Below are positions 29,673 to 37,050 of a stretch of DNA of 39,528 nucleotides, one piece after another (within the stretch, counting starts at the first letter, position 1; each line of letters begins with the position of its first letter). This stretch comes from Elusimicrobiota bacterium (GTDB lineage Bacteria; Elusimicrobiota; Endomicrobiia; Endomicrobiales; Endomicrobiaceae), in assembly GCA_031274365.1 (NCBI GenBank), contig JAISQF010000013.1, forward strand, positions 1 through 39,528. Reading direction: 5' to 3'. A model generated the notes under the pieces. It did no database searches and was not told the origin of the DNA. It was given only the letters and a program-made list of their open reading frames with translations. The translations under genes and the position numbers were made by a program.

Positions 29673-30893
29673 TTAATCATATAGGGATTTACTCCGTCCG
29701 TGCAGCAGAAAATATAGGAAAATACACGCAAACGTAACGGCTGCCATTACCGCATACATTCCCCTGTAGCTGGTGAAGGGGATCATAAATCCGACCAAAA
29801 CCGGACCTGCGCCAATGCCAATATCGCAGAGCATAAAGTAAGTGGAATTTGCCAAACCCATCCGATGCTGCGAGGCTACCTTTACGGCAATAGCCTGTGT
29901 GCTTAATTGTATCGCGCCGAGTCCAAGTCCAATGCAAGCCGCCGCCAGCAGGAGCGTCATACTTTGGTAGCTTTGGCTGAAGAGGAACATTCCCGCCCCA
30001 AATGCTGCGATGGCAGGGTACATAATAACGTGTTCGCCCCTGCGATCAAAAGTTTTGCCAATCGACGGTCGTGACGCCAGCACCACTATCGCCTCAACGA
30101 TAAAGAAAAATCCTGCGGCTTCAACAAGGTCTATCTCTTTGGCATAGACTGCAATGAAGGACACAATACTCGAATAGCAAACGTAAATCAGCAGGGCTAT
30201 GATTGAAATCGGAACGGCTTTGTATTCTATAAAATTGCTCAGCCTGAAACCCTTCATTCCCTTTATCTGTTCCTCAGTAAGCGCCAATTTCTTCAAAGAG
30301 AGAAACGGCGCTGTCAGCACACACGCGGCGGCAACAACTGTACAGGCAGTAAATATCATGTTGTAGTTTCCGCTCCGGCTAAACCACATGCCCAGAAAGG
30401 GACCTATTGCCGTGGCGAGCGTTTGGGAAAGCGAATAATATCCAATTCCCTCGCCCCGTCTTTTTTCCGGTACAATGTCTGCAATGATTGTCGCGGCAGA
30501 CGTTGAGATAACGCCAAAGGTCGCTCCGTGAATAAATCGAACAGCAATCAACAGCGCAACATTACCTGCACAAAAATAGGCGAGCGAAGCCACAAGCGCG
30601 GACACGAGTCCCGTACACAACATTTTTTTACAGCCAGTCTGTGCGATATATTTTCCGGTAAACAGTCGGGCAACCAGCGCTCCGATTACGAATATACCGG
30701 CGGAAAGACCGGCAATACCGGAGGATGCGTGCAGTTCGTTCATCGCATACTCCGAAATGACAATCATTAACAGGAGATAGTTCATTGCCACCAAGAAGTT
30801 TACAAAGGTCGTAATCACATATTCCCTTGTCCATAATCTCACCTTTTCATCCTGAACGGCTGTTTTATCGTTTTGCCCTGTAATTTTTATCAT
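29673..30893 (-). CDS. MFS transporter
   Basis: Major facilitator superfamily protein (406 aa) with about twelve membrane helices. The loop between helices 2 and 3 (GALVARLFTGKYIAQTGCKK) resembles the MFS signature, and SRPSIGKTFDRRGEH is its C-half repeat. It looks like a drug/small-molecule exporter of the DHA1 or YhhS-like group; the substrate is unknown. The Shine-Dalgarno before ATG 30893 is weak. It may be read with the upstream SDR gene, 146 bases away, although the gap between them is filled with gene scars. Confidence 0.85.
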   Translation of the reverse strand: MIKITGQNDKTAVQDEKVRLWTREYVITTFVNFLVAMNYLLLMIVISEYAMNELHASSGIAGLSAGIFVIGALVARLFTGKYIAQTGCKKMLCTGLVSALVASLAYFCAGNVALLIAVRFIHGATFGVISTSAATIIADIVPEKRRGEGIGYYSLSQTLATAIGPFLGMWFSRSGNYNMIFTACTVVAAACVLTAPFLSLKKLALTEEQIKGMKGFRLSNFIEYKAVPISIIALLIYVCYSSIVSFIAVYAKEIDLVEAAGFFFIVEAIVVLASRPSIGKTFDRRGEHVIMYPAIAAFGAGMFLFSQSYQSMTLLLAAACIGLGLGAIQLSTQAIAVKVASQHRMGLANSTYFMLCDIGIGAGPVLVGFMIPFTSYRGMYAVMAAVTFACIFLYFLLHGRSKSLYD

Positions 30894-30926
30894 CTTAATA
30901 ATCCGTACTCAAACTGATTTCTTTCC

Positions 30927-30986
30927 TTATTTCAATCCTTTCTCGCTCAACCAATCGGTGAATAAACTGCCAGTTAGCTTTTCTTT
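30927..30986 (-). pseudogene. 3'-end scar of an alpha/beta hydrolase gene
   Basis: The frame ending at TAA 30929-30927 reads LFTDWLSEKGLK. The broken hydrolase ending at 32235 finishes IADWLSEKRLK. DNA is also alike: about 80% by eye over 35 bases. Only the last 18 codons are left. The scar lies between the MFS and SDR genes, so the SDR is flanked by two copies of the same hydrolase tail. Confidence 0.6.
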
Positions 30987-31012
30987 TTATCCCGGCAACG
31001 TCGGTCTTTTTC

Positions 31013-31038
31013 TGATCTGCTTTAGCCTTGCGTTGCTC
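31013..31038 (-). repeat. AKR 3'-end-like short sequence behind the SDR gene
   Basis: Directly after the SDR stop the - strand reads GAGCAACGCAAGGCTAAAGC (EQRKAKA). The AKR tail at 33865 reads EQRKGKR with similar DNA. The match is short (about 17 of 22 bases by eye), so chance cannot be excluded. Confidence 0.3.
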
Positions 31039-31039
31039 C

Positions 31040-32194
31040 CTATTCAATAGTGAACGTAACGCCGATCATTTCTTCACAGGTTTTCCAAAGCCGTTCCGCC
31101 GATTCTTTATCTAATGCCCAGGGGCGCACTCCAAACGGCGCGGCGCTTCCATTAGGGACAACAACGGCAATATTGCAGTCCTCCACATAGACGCCTCCAA
31201 GCCCGTCTAAATTATCGCTCACTGCCGCCCAGACCGAGGTAGCCGCACCCTGCTGTACGTTTTTCCATATATCGCCCACATTTTTTGGTCTTCTTATCGC
31301 GTTTTCCAATGCGGTAAAATTGGTATTCCGCATAAATTTTGCGGTAAAACGCAGGAAAGAAACCTGAAAATCCGAGCCTATATTCACACGGCTTGCCGCA
31401 AAAATGTCACTTGACGGTATAGGCCCTGGATGTACCGCGAAAGAACGGATATTATACTTTTGCGCCATCTCATCAAGTCTTACCGTGAATAGAATGAGTC
31501 CTGTTTTTGACTGACCGTAGGCTTTCATCGGCACGTATTCAGAAAACTTGTAATGTATATCATCAAAATTGACACCGCACTCACGATGTCCCCTGGACGC
31601 AACATTTATGACCCTCGCGCCGTTTGCTTGCGCAAGAGCGGGAAAAAGTCTCGCCGTAAGCTGAAAATGGTCTAACATATTTGTGGAAAATTGATATTCG
31701 TAACCCCGGTCATCACGGGTAAGCGGCGTTGCGATAATACCCGCATGATTGATCAGTATATGTATCGGAATATTACGGGCGAGTATTTTTTCAGCAGCCG
31801 CGTCAATGGTGTCAGGTTTCAGTAAATCAAGGTATTCTATTTCAACATTTGGTATGCCTTTCAAATTACCGGCAGCCCTTTTCAGGTCACGGGCTAAACA
31901 AATGACACGCGCCCCCGCGCCGGCAAGCGCTTTAGTGGTTACCAATCCCGTACCCGCATATCCGCTGGTGATGACAACATTTTTTCCGGTTAAATCCATA
32001 CCCTTTACAATTTCATCGGCGGTGGTGTAATGGCCATACTCATTCGCAATTGGCAGTTGCCTGTCATGAGGAATCGCGACAGAATCCACCGGCACATATT
32101 CTGATTTGTCAGCGCCAAAAATAAACATAATACCTCCCAAAAATATGATGATAGCAACAAAAATAATGAGAAATCTCGTTGCAATTTTAAGCAT
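31040..32194 (-). CDS. membrane-anchored short-chain dehydrogenase/reductase
   Basis: Classical SDR fold (384 aa) with an N-terminal signal anchor (about residues 5-26, ATRFLIIFVAIIIFLGGIMF). The nucleotide motif is NVVITSGYAGTGLVTTKAL (TGxxxGxG-like), the structural motif is NHAG (NAG is usual), and the active site is YGQSK (YxxxK) after a Ser in NVASRGH. The retinol dehydrogenase/WWOX-like subgroup fits the VHPGPIPS segment. Substrate unknown. Higher GC than the core genes. Confidence 0.88.
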   Translation of the reverse strand: MLKIATRFLIIFVAIIIFLGGIMFIFGADKSEYVPVDSVAIPHDRQLPIANEYGHYTTADEIVKGMDLTGKNVVITSGYAGTGLVTTKALAGAGARVICLARDLKRAAGNLKGIPNVEIEYLDLLKPDTIDAAAEKILARNIPIHILINHAGIIATPLTRDDRGYEYQFSTNMLDHFQLTARLFPALAQANGARVINVASRGHRECGVNFDDIHYKFSEYVPMKAYGQSKTGLILFTVRLDEMAQKYNIRSFAVHPGPIPSSDIFAASRVNIGSDFQVSFLRFTAKFMRNTNFTALENAIRRPKNVGDIWKNVQQGAATSVWAAVSDNLDGLGGVYVEDCNIAVVVPNGSAAPFGVRPWALDKESAERLWKTCEEMIGVTFTIE

Positions 32195-32234
32195 CTTTAT
32201 TAAAGATCATTTTATTTCCAATAAAAGCCGGTTC

Positions 32235-33004
32235 TTATTTTAATCTCTTTTCACTTAACCAATCGGCGATATGATTCGCCACAACCTGATTATTCAAGTC
32301 GGACATAATGAAATGCGTATTTCCGCTTATGTCGATTTCGGGCAAATGGACAATGGTAACGTCGCCGCCGTAGCTGTTCACCAGCGCCGCCCACTGCCGC
32401 GCCGATTGCAGAACGTCGCGCCAGAAATTCTCTGAAAACGCCGCCGTTTCCCGCTCCGGGATATAATCGCCGAAATACACAATTATCGGGATTTTCGTCA
32501 GCTTCATAAACTTGTCCATAGACACCCCATTTTGCGCTCCCGTGCCTTCGGGGAACGGAAAGCCGCCCGGCTCAATGGCAACAATAGCTTTGACCTTACT
32601 GTTTGCCATTGCAGTTTCCCAGCCCGCAAAAGCGCCCGCTGAGTGAGTAAAAAATATTCCATCCCCCGCCCTATCAAAAATGTCCGACATCGCGGCAACT
32701 GTTACCGCTCTGTCCACGCGCCCTGTATCCGGGGTCATCATGCGGAAAAATTGGTCGAGGGACGCCTCATCACGGGGGAACTGCACACCATCGTTGTAGT
32801 TAGGCCACAGTCCGATGCGAAACTGCGCGAACCAAGTTTGGTCGTCTGGCTTTGCGCTGATTTCGGCGGGAGCGGTCGTTTGCCCCGCACTGGCGAGTAA
32901 TGGACGATGATAATAAATAAGCCCATTGCCGCGAGATAGCCCAGTACAAAAAGATAGACCGGTTGTGAATAATCAATGAACGTAGATTCTCTTATATTTA
33001 TGGT
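32235..33004 (-). pseudogene. alpha/beta hydrolase, frameshifted and lacking a start
   Basis: The main frame (32235 upstream to about 32910) shows the nucleophile FFTHSAGAFAGWE (Ser in HSAGA), a later VYFGDYIPE and the histidine in GNTHFIMSD, so the catalytic set is present. It reads on upstream without ATG through QTTAPAEISAKPDDQ to YYHRPLLAS. The hydrophobic leader that should precede it (YLFVLGYLAAMGLFII, 32956-32909) is in another frame, so a frameshift lies in the T/A-rich stretch near 32905-32920. The leader frame is open to 33004 after a TAA but has no ATG ahead of the helix. A GTG at 32786 could in theory start a 183-aa protein, but this would lose the N-terminal part. GC reaches 65%. 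Confidence 0.75.
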
Positions 33005-33012
33005 TTACAAAA

Positions 33013-33057
33013 GCATATATGTCGTAAACTGCGATCAAAGCAGTAAACATATATCGC
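33013..33057. repeat. imperfect inverted repeat between flavodoxin and hydrolase genes
   Basis: ATATATGT pairs with ACATATAT and ACTGC with GCAGT around the loop GATCAAA, with a small internal bulge. On the - strand it is followed by GCTTTTG, so it could be a weak terminator of the flavodoxin gene. Otherwise it may be a recombination or mobile-element trace. Confidence 0.55.
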
Positions 33058-33086
33058 ATAACCTTTGCGTATGCGCGCCGCTCATG

Positions 33087-33797
33087 CTAATCTGCGCCAA
33101 TTTCTTTCAGCCACGCGTCAACCCTTTTTGGCGCTTGTTCCATATTGTCTCTTGATAATGAAAAAGCGTTTTTGATTACAGTAGCGCCGCCAAGTTTGTT
33201 TTTAACTGTGTTTACTGTCCCAGCCAATCTTGAGCCGCCATGTGTGGAAAATAGAATCACAGTTTTTCCGCTAAAGTCATACATTTCCAAAAATGTATAT
33301 AAAATCTGCGGCATATCGCCCCACCAAATTGGATAGCCAATATAGATTACGTCATAATCGCCAAAATTGCTTATTTTATTAGCAATTTCCGGGCGAGCGT
33401 TGCTCTTCTGTTCCTCAGTTGCCTGAGCGACTAACGCTTTATGATTTGTGGTGTATGGAGTTTTTGGCTCAATGCGATAAATATCGCCGCCGATTTTTTC
33501 ATTAATCAGCATTGCGACATATTGAGTGTTGCCTAATACTTTACCGTCAACGACAATGGCGCTGTTTTCTTCTTCCTTTGTCATTTTATTAGGATTATCA
33601 GTTTCTGGAACTGAGAAATAGGCAATTAGTATTTTTTGATCACCTTTGCCGACTTTAACTTGTTTTTCCGGTTCAGTTACTTTTTGCGGCGTATTGTTTT
33701 TTTGGGGTTGCATAAATATACATCCTCCTATTCCTATTAATGCGGCTATTGTTGCCGAAACAATTATGATTAAAGATTTTTTAATTGGGTTTTTCAT
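33087..33797 (-). CDS. flavodoxin family lipoprotein
   Basis: Flavodoxin-fold protein (236 aa) with an N-terminal lipoprotein signal: basic MKNPIKK, hydrophobic IIIVSATIAALIGIGG, lipobox cysteine 27 and a polar linker. The FMN-binding domain (about 53-236) shows KILIAYFSVPETDN, the YPIWWGDMP loop and FSTHGGSRLAG. It belongs to the flavodoxin_4 type often found beside AKR and hydrolase genes. It is likely exported and bound to a membrane, where it could carry electrons to a redox partner. The start has AAAGGA upstream. Confidence 0.88.
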   Translation of the reverse strand: MKNPIKKSLIIIVSATIAALIGIGGCIFMQPQKNNTPQKVTEPEKQVKVGKGDQKILIAYFSVPETDNPNKMTKEEENSAIVVDGKVLGNTQYVAMLINEKIGGDIYRIEPKTPYTTNHKALVAQATEEQKSNARPEIANKISNFGDYDVIYIGYPIWWGDMPQILYTFLEMYDFSGKTVILFSTHGGSRLAGTVNTVKNKLGGATVIKNAFSLSRDNMEQAPKRVDAWLKEIGAD

Positions 33798-33811
33798 TTA
33801 GTTTTCCTTTT

Positions 33812-33859
33812 TTATTTTATTATTGCCAAAACAATTGCAATTAAAATTTTCTTACTCAT
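33812..33859 (-). other. 15-codon ORF resembling a signal-peptide leader
   Basis: ATG 33859 to TAA 33812 reads MSKKILIAIVLAIIK. Its DNA partly repeats the leader of the flavodoxin gene (AATTGTTTTGGCAATAATA versus AATTGTTTCGGCAACAATA). It may be a scar of a duplicated lipoprotein leader and not a gene. Confidence 0.3.
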
Positions 33860-33864
33860 ATTTT

Positions 33865-34104
33865 TTACCTTTTACCTTTTCGTTGCTCGATAAATCCTAA
33901 AAACATTTCGACAGCCTCTGGGGTTTGATGGTTAAAGAATTGGCTGGTTTTGGTATCAAGTTCGGCGATTTGTTTCATCTCGCTTGCGCTTAATTCAAAG
34001 TCGAAAATCTCAAAGTTTTCGCGCATACGCTCAATGTGTGTGGATTTTGCCAGAGCTATCACGTTTCGCTGCATTAGCCATCGCAAAATAACTTGCGCGA
34101 CGCT
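33865..34104 (-). pseudogene. aldo/keto reductase, C-terminal fragment
   Basis: This 80-codon fragment starts in [15 protein letters not shown] and runs to FIEQRKGKR. It contains the AKR cofactor-binding segment LAKSTHIERMRENFEIFDF, where the Ser/Arg set grips the NADPH phosphate in 2,5-diketo-gluconate reductase-like AKRs. There is no start; an ATG at 34086 would give only 73 aa without the barrel. It begins immediately downstream of the acyltransferase stop. Together with the fragment at 34669-34815 it forms the two ends of one broken gene. Confidence 0.85.
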
Positions 34105-34105
34105 T

Positions 34106-34657
34106 TTAGATTGTATATTTTATTACTTGAGCAGGATTTCCTCCTACAACAGCATAATCTGGTACATCTTTTGTTACAACACTTCCTGCGCCAACAACAG
34201 CGCCTTCTCCTATAGTAACACCTTTCATAATAATACAATTAAATCCAATCCACGCCTTGTCTTTTATTACTACTGGAGCGCATTTGATTGTAGAGCGATC
34301 AACATTTTGTCCCATAGTATGATTTTCAATTTCTTTTCTAGCATTTTTCGTTTCTTTTAATCTATCAATAGAGACAATTGAATGCATATTACTATCCACT
34401 ATTGTACTTCCCCAAGAAATCATTACATCATTTCCTATTGTAATACCTGTTGTGCAGTAAAAGGTTGTTCCATCATTAATAAGAACTCTATTACCAATTT
34501 TCATTTCAGAGTTTTCTAAATTAATAATGCCATTAATCACACTATCTTCCCCAATAGTTAAATATATTTTATCTTCTTTAGATCTCACATTAAATTGCAT
34601 ATTCTCTATAATTGAATGCTCGCCTTTTTTAATAAATTTTTCATTTTCTTTTTCCAA
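34106..34657 (-). CDS. left-handed beta-helix acyl/acetyltransferase inserted in an AKR gene
   Basis: Hexapeptide-repeat acyltransferase of the WbbJ/maltose-acetyltransferase type (183 aa). The C-terminal signature is [20 protein letters not shown], then [20 protein letters not shown]. The start is set at TTG 34657 with a perfect AGGAGG at 34670-34665, seven bases away. An ATG at 34729 in the same frame lies in AKR-derived DNA and is rejected. Local GC is low (32% in the line at 34381), unlike its neighbours. The gene sits precisely between the two ends of an AKR gene. The acceptor is unknown; sugar or polysaccharide O-acetylation is usual for the family. Confidence 0.87.
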   Translation of the reverse strand: MEKENEKFIKKGEHSIIENMQFNVRSKEDKIYLTIGEDSVINGIINLENSEMKIGNRVLINDGTTFYCTTGITIGNDVMISWGSTIVDSNMHSIVSIDRLKETKNARKEIENHTMGQNVDRSTIKCAPVVIKDKAWIGFNCIIMKGVTIGEGAVVGAGSVVTKDVPDYAVVGGNPAQVIKYTI

Positions 34658-34668
34658 AATTTTTCCTC

Positions 34669-34815
34669 CTATAAATTTTGTAATATCACAGAATTCCGAT
34701 AACCAACTTTCACAGCGTCCAACACGCATTTTTCCGTTTCTTCTTTGGGTATTTGAAATACGCCAAAGCCAAGCTGCGGCATTTTGACGCCGTTATTGAG
34801 AATGATATACTGCAT
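34669..34815 (-). pseudogene. aldo/keto reductase, N-terminal fragment
   Basis: ATG 34815 (SD AGGAGG) begins [20 protein letters not shown] and reaches KVGYR at 34696. This is the AKR start just before the expected cofactor/catalytic Asp segment (…GYRLIDTA…). After Arg40 the sequence turns AT-rich and unrelated, and a TAG follows at 34671. About 165 residues of the barrel, including the catalytic Asp, Tyr, Lys and His, are missing. Confidence 0.85.
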
Positions 34816-34827
34816 ACATTTTTCCTC

Positions 34828-34857
34828 CTAATAAATTCTTTTCCTCTGTTGCTCAAT
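34828..34857 (-). repeat. AKR 3'-end-like short sequence behind the aroE-like gene
   Basis: Two bases after the aroE-like stop the frame reads IEQQRKRIY then TAG. This recalls the AKR end IEQRKGKR at 33865. Only nine codons, so this is a weak match, but it is the third GAGCAAC-type tail in this block. Confidence 0.3.
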
Positions 34858-34859
34858 GA

Positions 34860-35672
34860 TTATCCTTCACTGAGAATACGGTTCAGCATAGTTTCGTATA
34901 TTTCAACCGGTGCGGCGGTATTGGTGTAAAGCTCGAATTGTTTACAAGCCTGATGCATCAACATACGGGTTCCCGATACGCAGACACAGCCTATTGAAGA
35001 GGCCTCCTCTATTAAGGCAGTTTTTATGGGGATGAAAACCGCGTCAAATACCAGAGCGCCGGGGATGATTCTGTCCCGAGTGAGTATCGTTTCCTTTGAT
35101 TTGAATCCTATAGATGTGCAGTTGATCAAAATGTCATAACCCAAACTCCGATCCACCTTTTCAATATTCCCGCCGAATTTAATGCCGAACCGTTCAGCCG
35201 TTTCCTTACCCCGATGTTCATCTCGGTTAAAAAGGACTATATCTTTAGTATATGGTTTAAGCGCCCAGACTATAGTTTTTGCCCCGCCGCCCGCTCCTAA
35301 AATAACAACGCGTTTGCCCATAGGGTCTGTCACTTCTTTGAGGGCGGTGATAGCGCCGTATCCGTCGGTATTGTATCCGGTGAGTTTTCCATTATCGTTG
35401 ATGATAGTATTTACCGCGCCGATTTCGGCGGCTATCGAATCCAGAGTATCCAGAAAGGGAATCACCTGCTCCTTAAAAGGCATAGTTACACCCAGTCCCC
35501 GCAGACCCAATGCTCGCATGGCATCGATTGCTTCTTTTGCTCCGGAAGGTTCAAAAGAAACATAAGTATAAGGCAGAGACTTAACACGGAAAGCTTCATT
35601 GTGCATTCGCACTCCCATACCGCCTATGCTTCCCGCAATAGACCCGCAAAGTTTTGGATATGATACAGGCAT
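34860..35672 (-). CDS. AroE-like shikimate/quinate dehydrogenase family protein
   Basis: NADP-dependent dehydrogenase of the AroE family (270 aa). The catalytic Lys67 (VTMPFK) and Asp103 (TGYNTDGYG) and the Rossmann motif VVILGAGGGAKTIVWAL are present, as is NTIINDNGKL. The substrate-carboxylate serines (SxSP in HSLSPAMHN of true AroE) are replaced by Gly18 and Gly20 in IGGMGVRMHN. It may therefore act on another substrate. The start has a strong GAGGAGGAG. It may be co-transcribed with the PNPOx gene 37 bases upstream. Confidence 0.82.
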   Translation of the reverse strand: MPVSYPKLCGSIAGSIGGMGVRMHNEAFRVKSLPYTYVSFEPSGAKEAIDAMRALGLRGLGVTMPFKEQVIPFLDTLDSIAAEIGAVNTIINDNGKLTGYNTDGYGAITALKEVTDPMGKRVVILGAGGGAKTIVWALKPYTKDIVLFNRDEHRGKETAERFGIKFGGNIEKVDRSLGYDILINCTSIGFKSKETILTRDRIIPGALVFDAVFIPIKTALIEEASSIGCVCVSGTRMLMHQACKQFELYTNTAAPVEIYETMLNRILSEG

Positions 35673-35709
35673 TTTTTTCTCCTCCTCGTAAATTGTTTTG
35701 TTTTGCGCA

Positions 35710-36117
35710 TTAAATTATCGGCTCCGGAGTTTTACCGCTTAAAAAACACAAAAATGCTTCGACGTCTTTTGCATAAAAAATTCCAAAATCTTTATTGTTA
35801 GCATCTTTATAAATACTTTTTATCACCGGAGAACTCTCTATGATTTTTGTTTTTACGGCAATATTTTGACTGTCCAAAACAGCCTTGCCTTTTATTCTTA
35901 TCCATTCTTGGCAATCCTTTGAAGACGCGGCAATTTCAAAGTTTGGATTTTTTTCCAATTGTTTATAAACGTCTTTTTTTACAGAGGTGCAAAAGTAAAG
36001 TTTGCCGTCAATTTCGTCGATAAAACCAAACGGTCTGACTTTTGCATTGTCGCCGTCGGTAGTGGCTAAATAAAAAACACAGCATTCTTTGATAAATTCA
36101 ACTATTTTTTTGTTCAT
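35710..36117 (-). CDS. pyridoxamine 5'-phosphate oxidase-fold flavoprotein
   Basis: Small split-barrel FMN-binding family protein (135 aa). Typical pieces are CVFYLATTDGDNAKVRPFGF, KLYFCTSVKKDVYKQLEKNP and WIRIKGKAVL. These anaerobe proteins are usually annotated PNPOx-like; the reaction is unknown and true vitamin B6 oxidase function is unlikely at this length. A double Shine-Dalgarno (AAAGGAGAAAGGGAG) precedes the ATG. Its composition is more like the core than the flanking genes. The 147-base gap upstream shows no clear promoter. Confidence 0.82.
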   Translation of the reverse strand: MNKKIVEFIKECCVFYLATTDGDNAKVRPFGFIDEIDGKLYFCTSVKKDVYKQLEKNPNFEIAASSKDCQEWIRIKGKAVLDSQNIAVKTKIIESSPVIKSIYKDANNKDFGIFYAKDVEAFLCFLSGKTPEPII

Positions 36118-36264
36118 AATTTTCTCCCTTTCTCCTTTCTTAAATTTTTAATACATTTCAAATACTTTTTTCGCTTCATTAAAATTCTTAAATAAGACAA
36201 TATCGGAAACCGGCTATAATTTATTTTAAGGCTTTTTTCATATATCCTCCGTAAAAAAAAATAT

Positions 36265-37050
36265 TTATTCTGCGTTCAGCGCAATACGGAAACCAACCAT
36301 GTGATAACGCGTTTCCGGTTCAATATATGCACGAAATGATGCGCGTAGATACTGCGCATCGTAATACCAACATCCGCCGCGCCCCACATGATAAACGCCC
36401 GTAGGCGCTCCCGCCGGATTGGTTTGCGGAGCGGCATCGTAGGGACCGTGAAAGTCCCAACACATTTCGCCGACATTTCCGCTCATATCATAAAGCCCTA
36501 AACCATTTGGCGCTTTGCTTCCAACAGGCCGGCTTTCACTGCTGTTTCCGCTATGCCAACCGACAGTATCGGCGTTATTGCTTCCAGCATATAAAAACGT
36601 AACCGCATCTTTATTTCCGCCCTTGGCGGCATATTCCCATTCCGCTTCTGTAGGGAGTCGATAGCCGTTGAAAGCATGATTCCATGTAACAGTAGCGCCG
36701 CGAATTGTATAGACGGGCGTCAATCCTTCTTTTATGCTTAACGCATTGCAATACTGAATTGCCTCATACCACGTTATACTTTCTACCGGCAAGTTATCGC
36801 CTTTATGCGCGCTGGGATTAGTCCCCATTACCGCTAAATATTCTTTTTGAGTAACTTCATATTTTCCCAAATAGAAATCACTAACGGTAACTTCATGCTG
36901 CGGTCCTTCGTTGCCGCCCCGCATTCGTTCTGACGGCGGACTTCCCATAGTAAAAGTTCCTCCTTTAACAAAAACCATATCCTGATTGCTTTGCGCTGTA
37001 AGTGGAAAAACCATTATGACTATAAAAATAAGAATAAATAATTTTTTCAC
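36265..37050 (-). CDS. secreted SUMF1/FGE-sulfatase domain protein
   Basis: Formylglycine-generating-enzyme fold (261 aa). The GTG at 37050 overlaps the AKR stop (GTGA) and gives a clean signal peptide, KKLFILIFIVIMVFPLTAQS. A longer in-frame start inside the AKR gene would hide it. The domain runs from MVFVKGGTFTMGS to YHMVGFRIALN, with YRLPTEAEWEYAAKGG and SGNVGEMCWD typical. The two active-site cysteines of true FGE are not in place (GRGGCWYYDAQYLRASFR), so sulfatase activation is doubtful. Third gene of the esterase-AKR-SUMF1 operon. Confidence 0.88.
   Translation of the reverse strand: MKKLFILIFIVIMVFPLTAQSNQDMVFVKGGTFTMGSPPSERMRGGNEGPQHEVTVSDFYLGKYEVTQKEYLAVMGTNPSAHKGDNLPVESITWYEAIQYCNALSIKEGLTPVYTIRGATVTWNHAFNGYRLPTEAEWEYAAKGGNKDAVTFLYAGSNNADTVGWHSGNSSESRPVGSKAPNGLGLYDMSGNVGEMCWDFHGPYDAAPQTNPAGAPTGVYHVGRGGCWYYDAQYLRASFRAYIEPETRYHMVGFRIALNAE

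Noticed and set aside
32738-32926. Small protein of 62 aa on the - strand
   Set aside because: It is the hydrolase leader helix followed by an out-of-frame reading of the hydrolase gene.
34658-34729. ATG 34729 as start of the acyltransferase
   Set aside because: This part is AKR-derived DNA in another frame, and the TTG at 34657 has a perfect Shine-Dalgarno.
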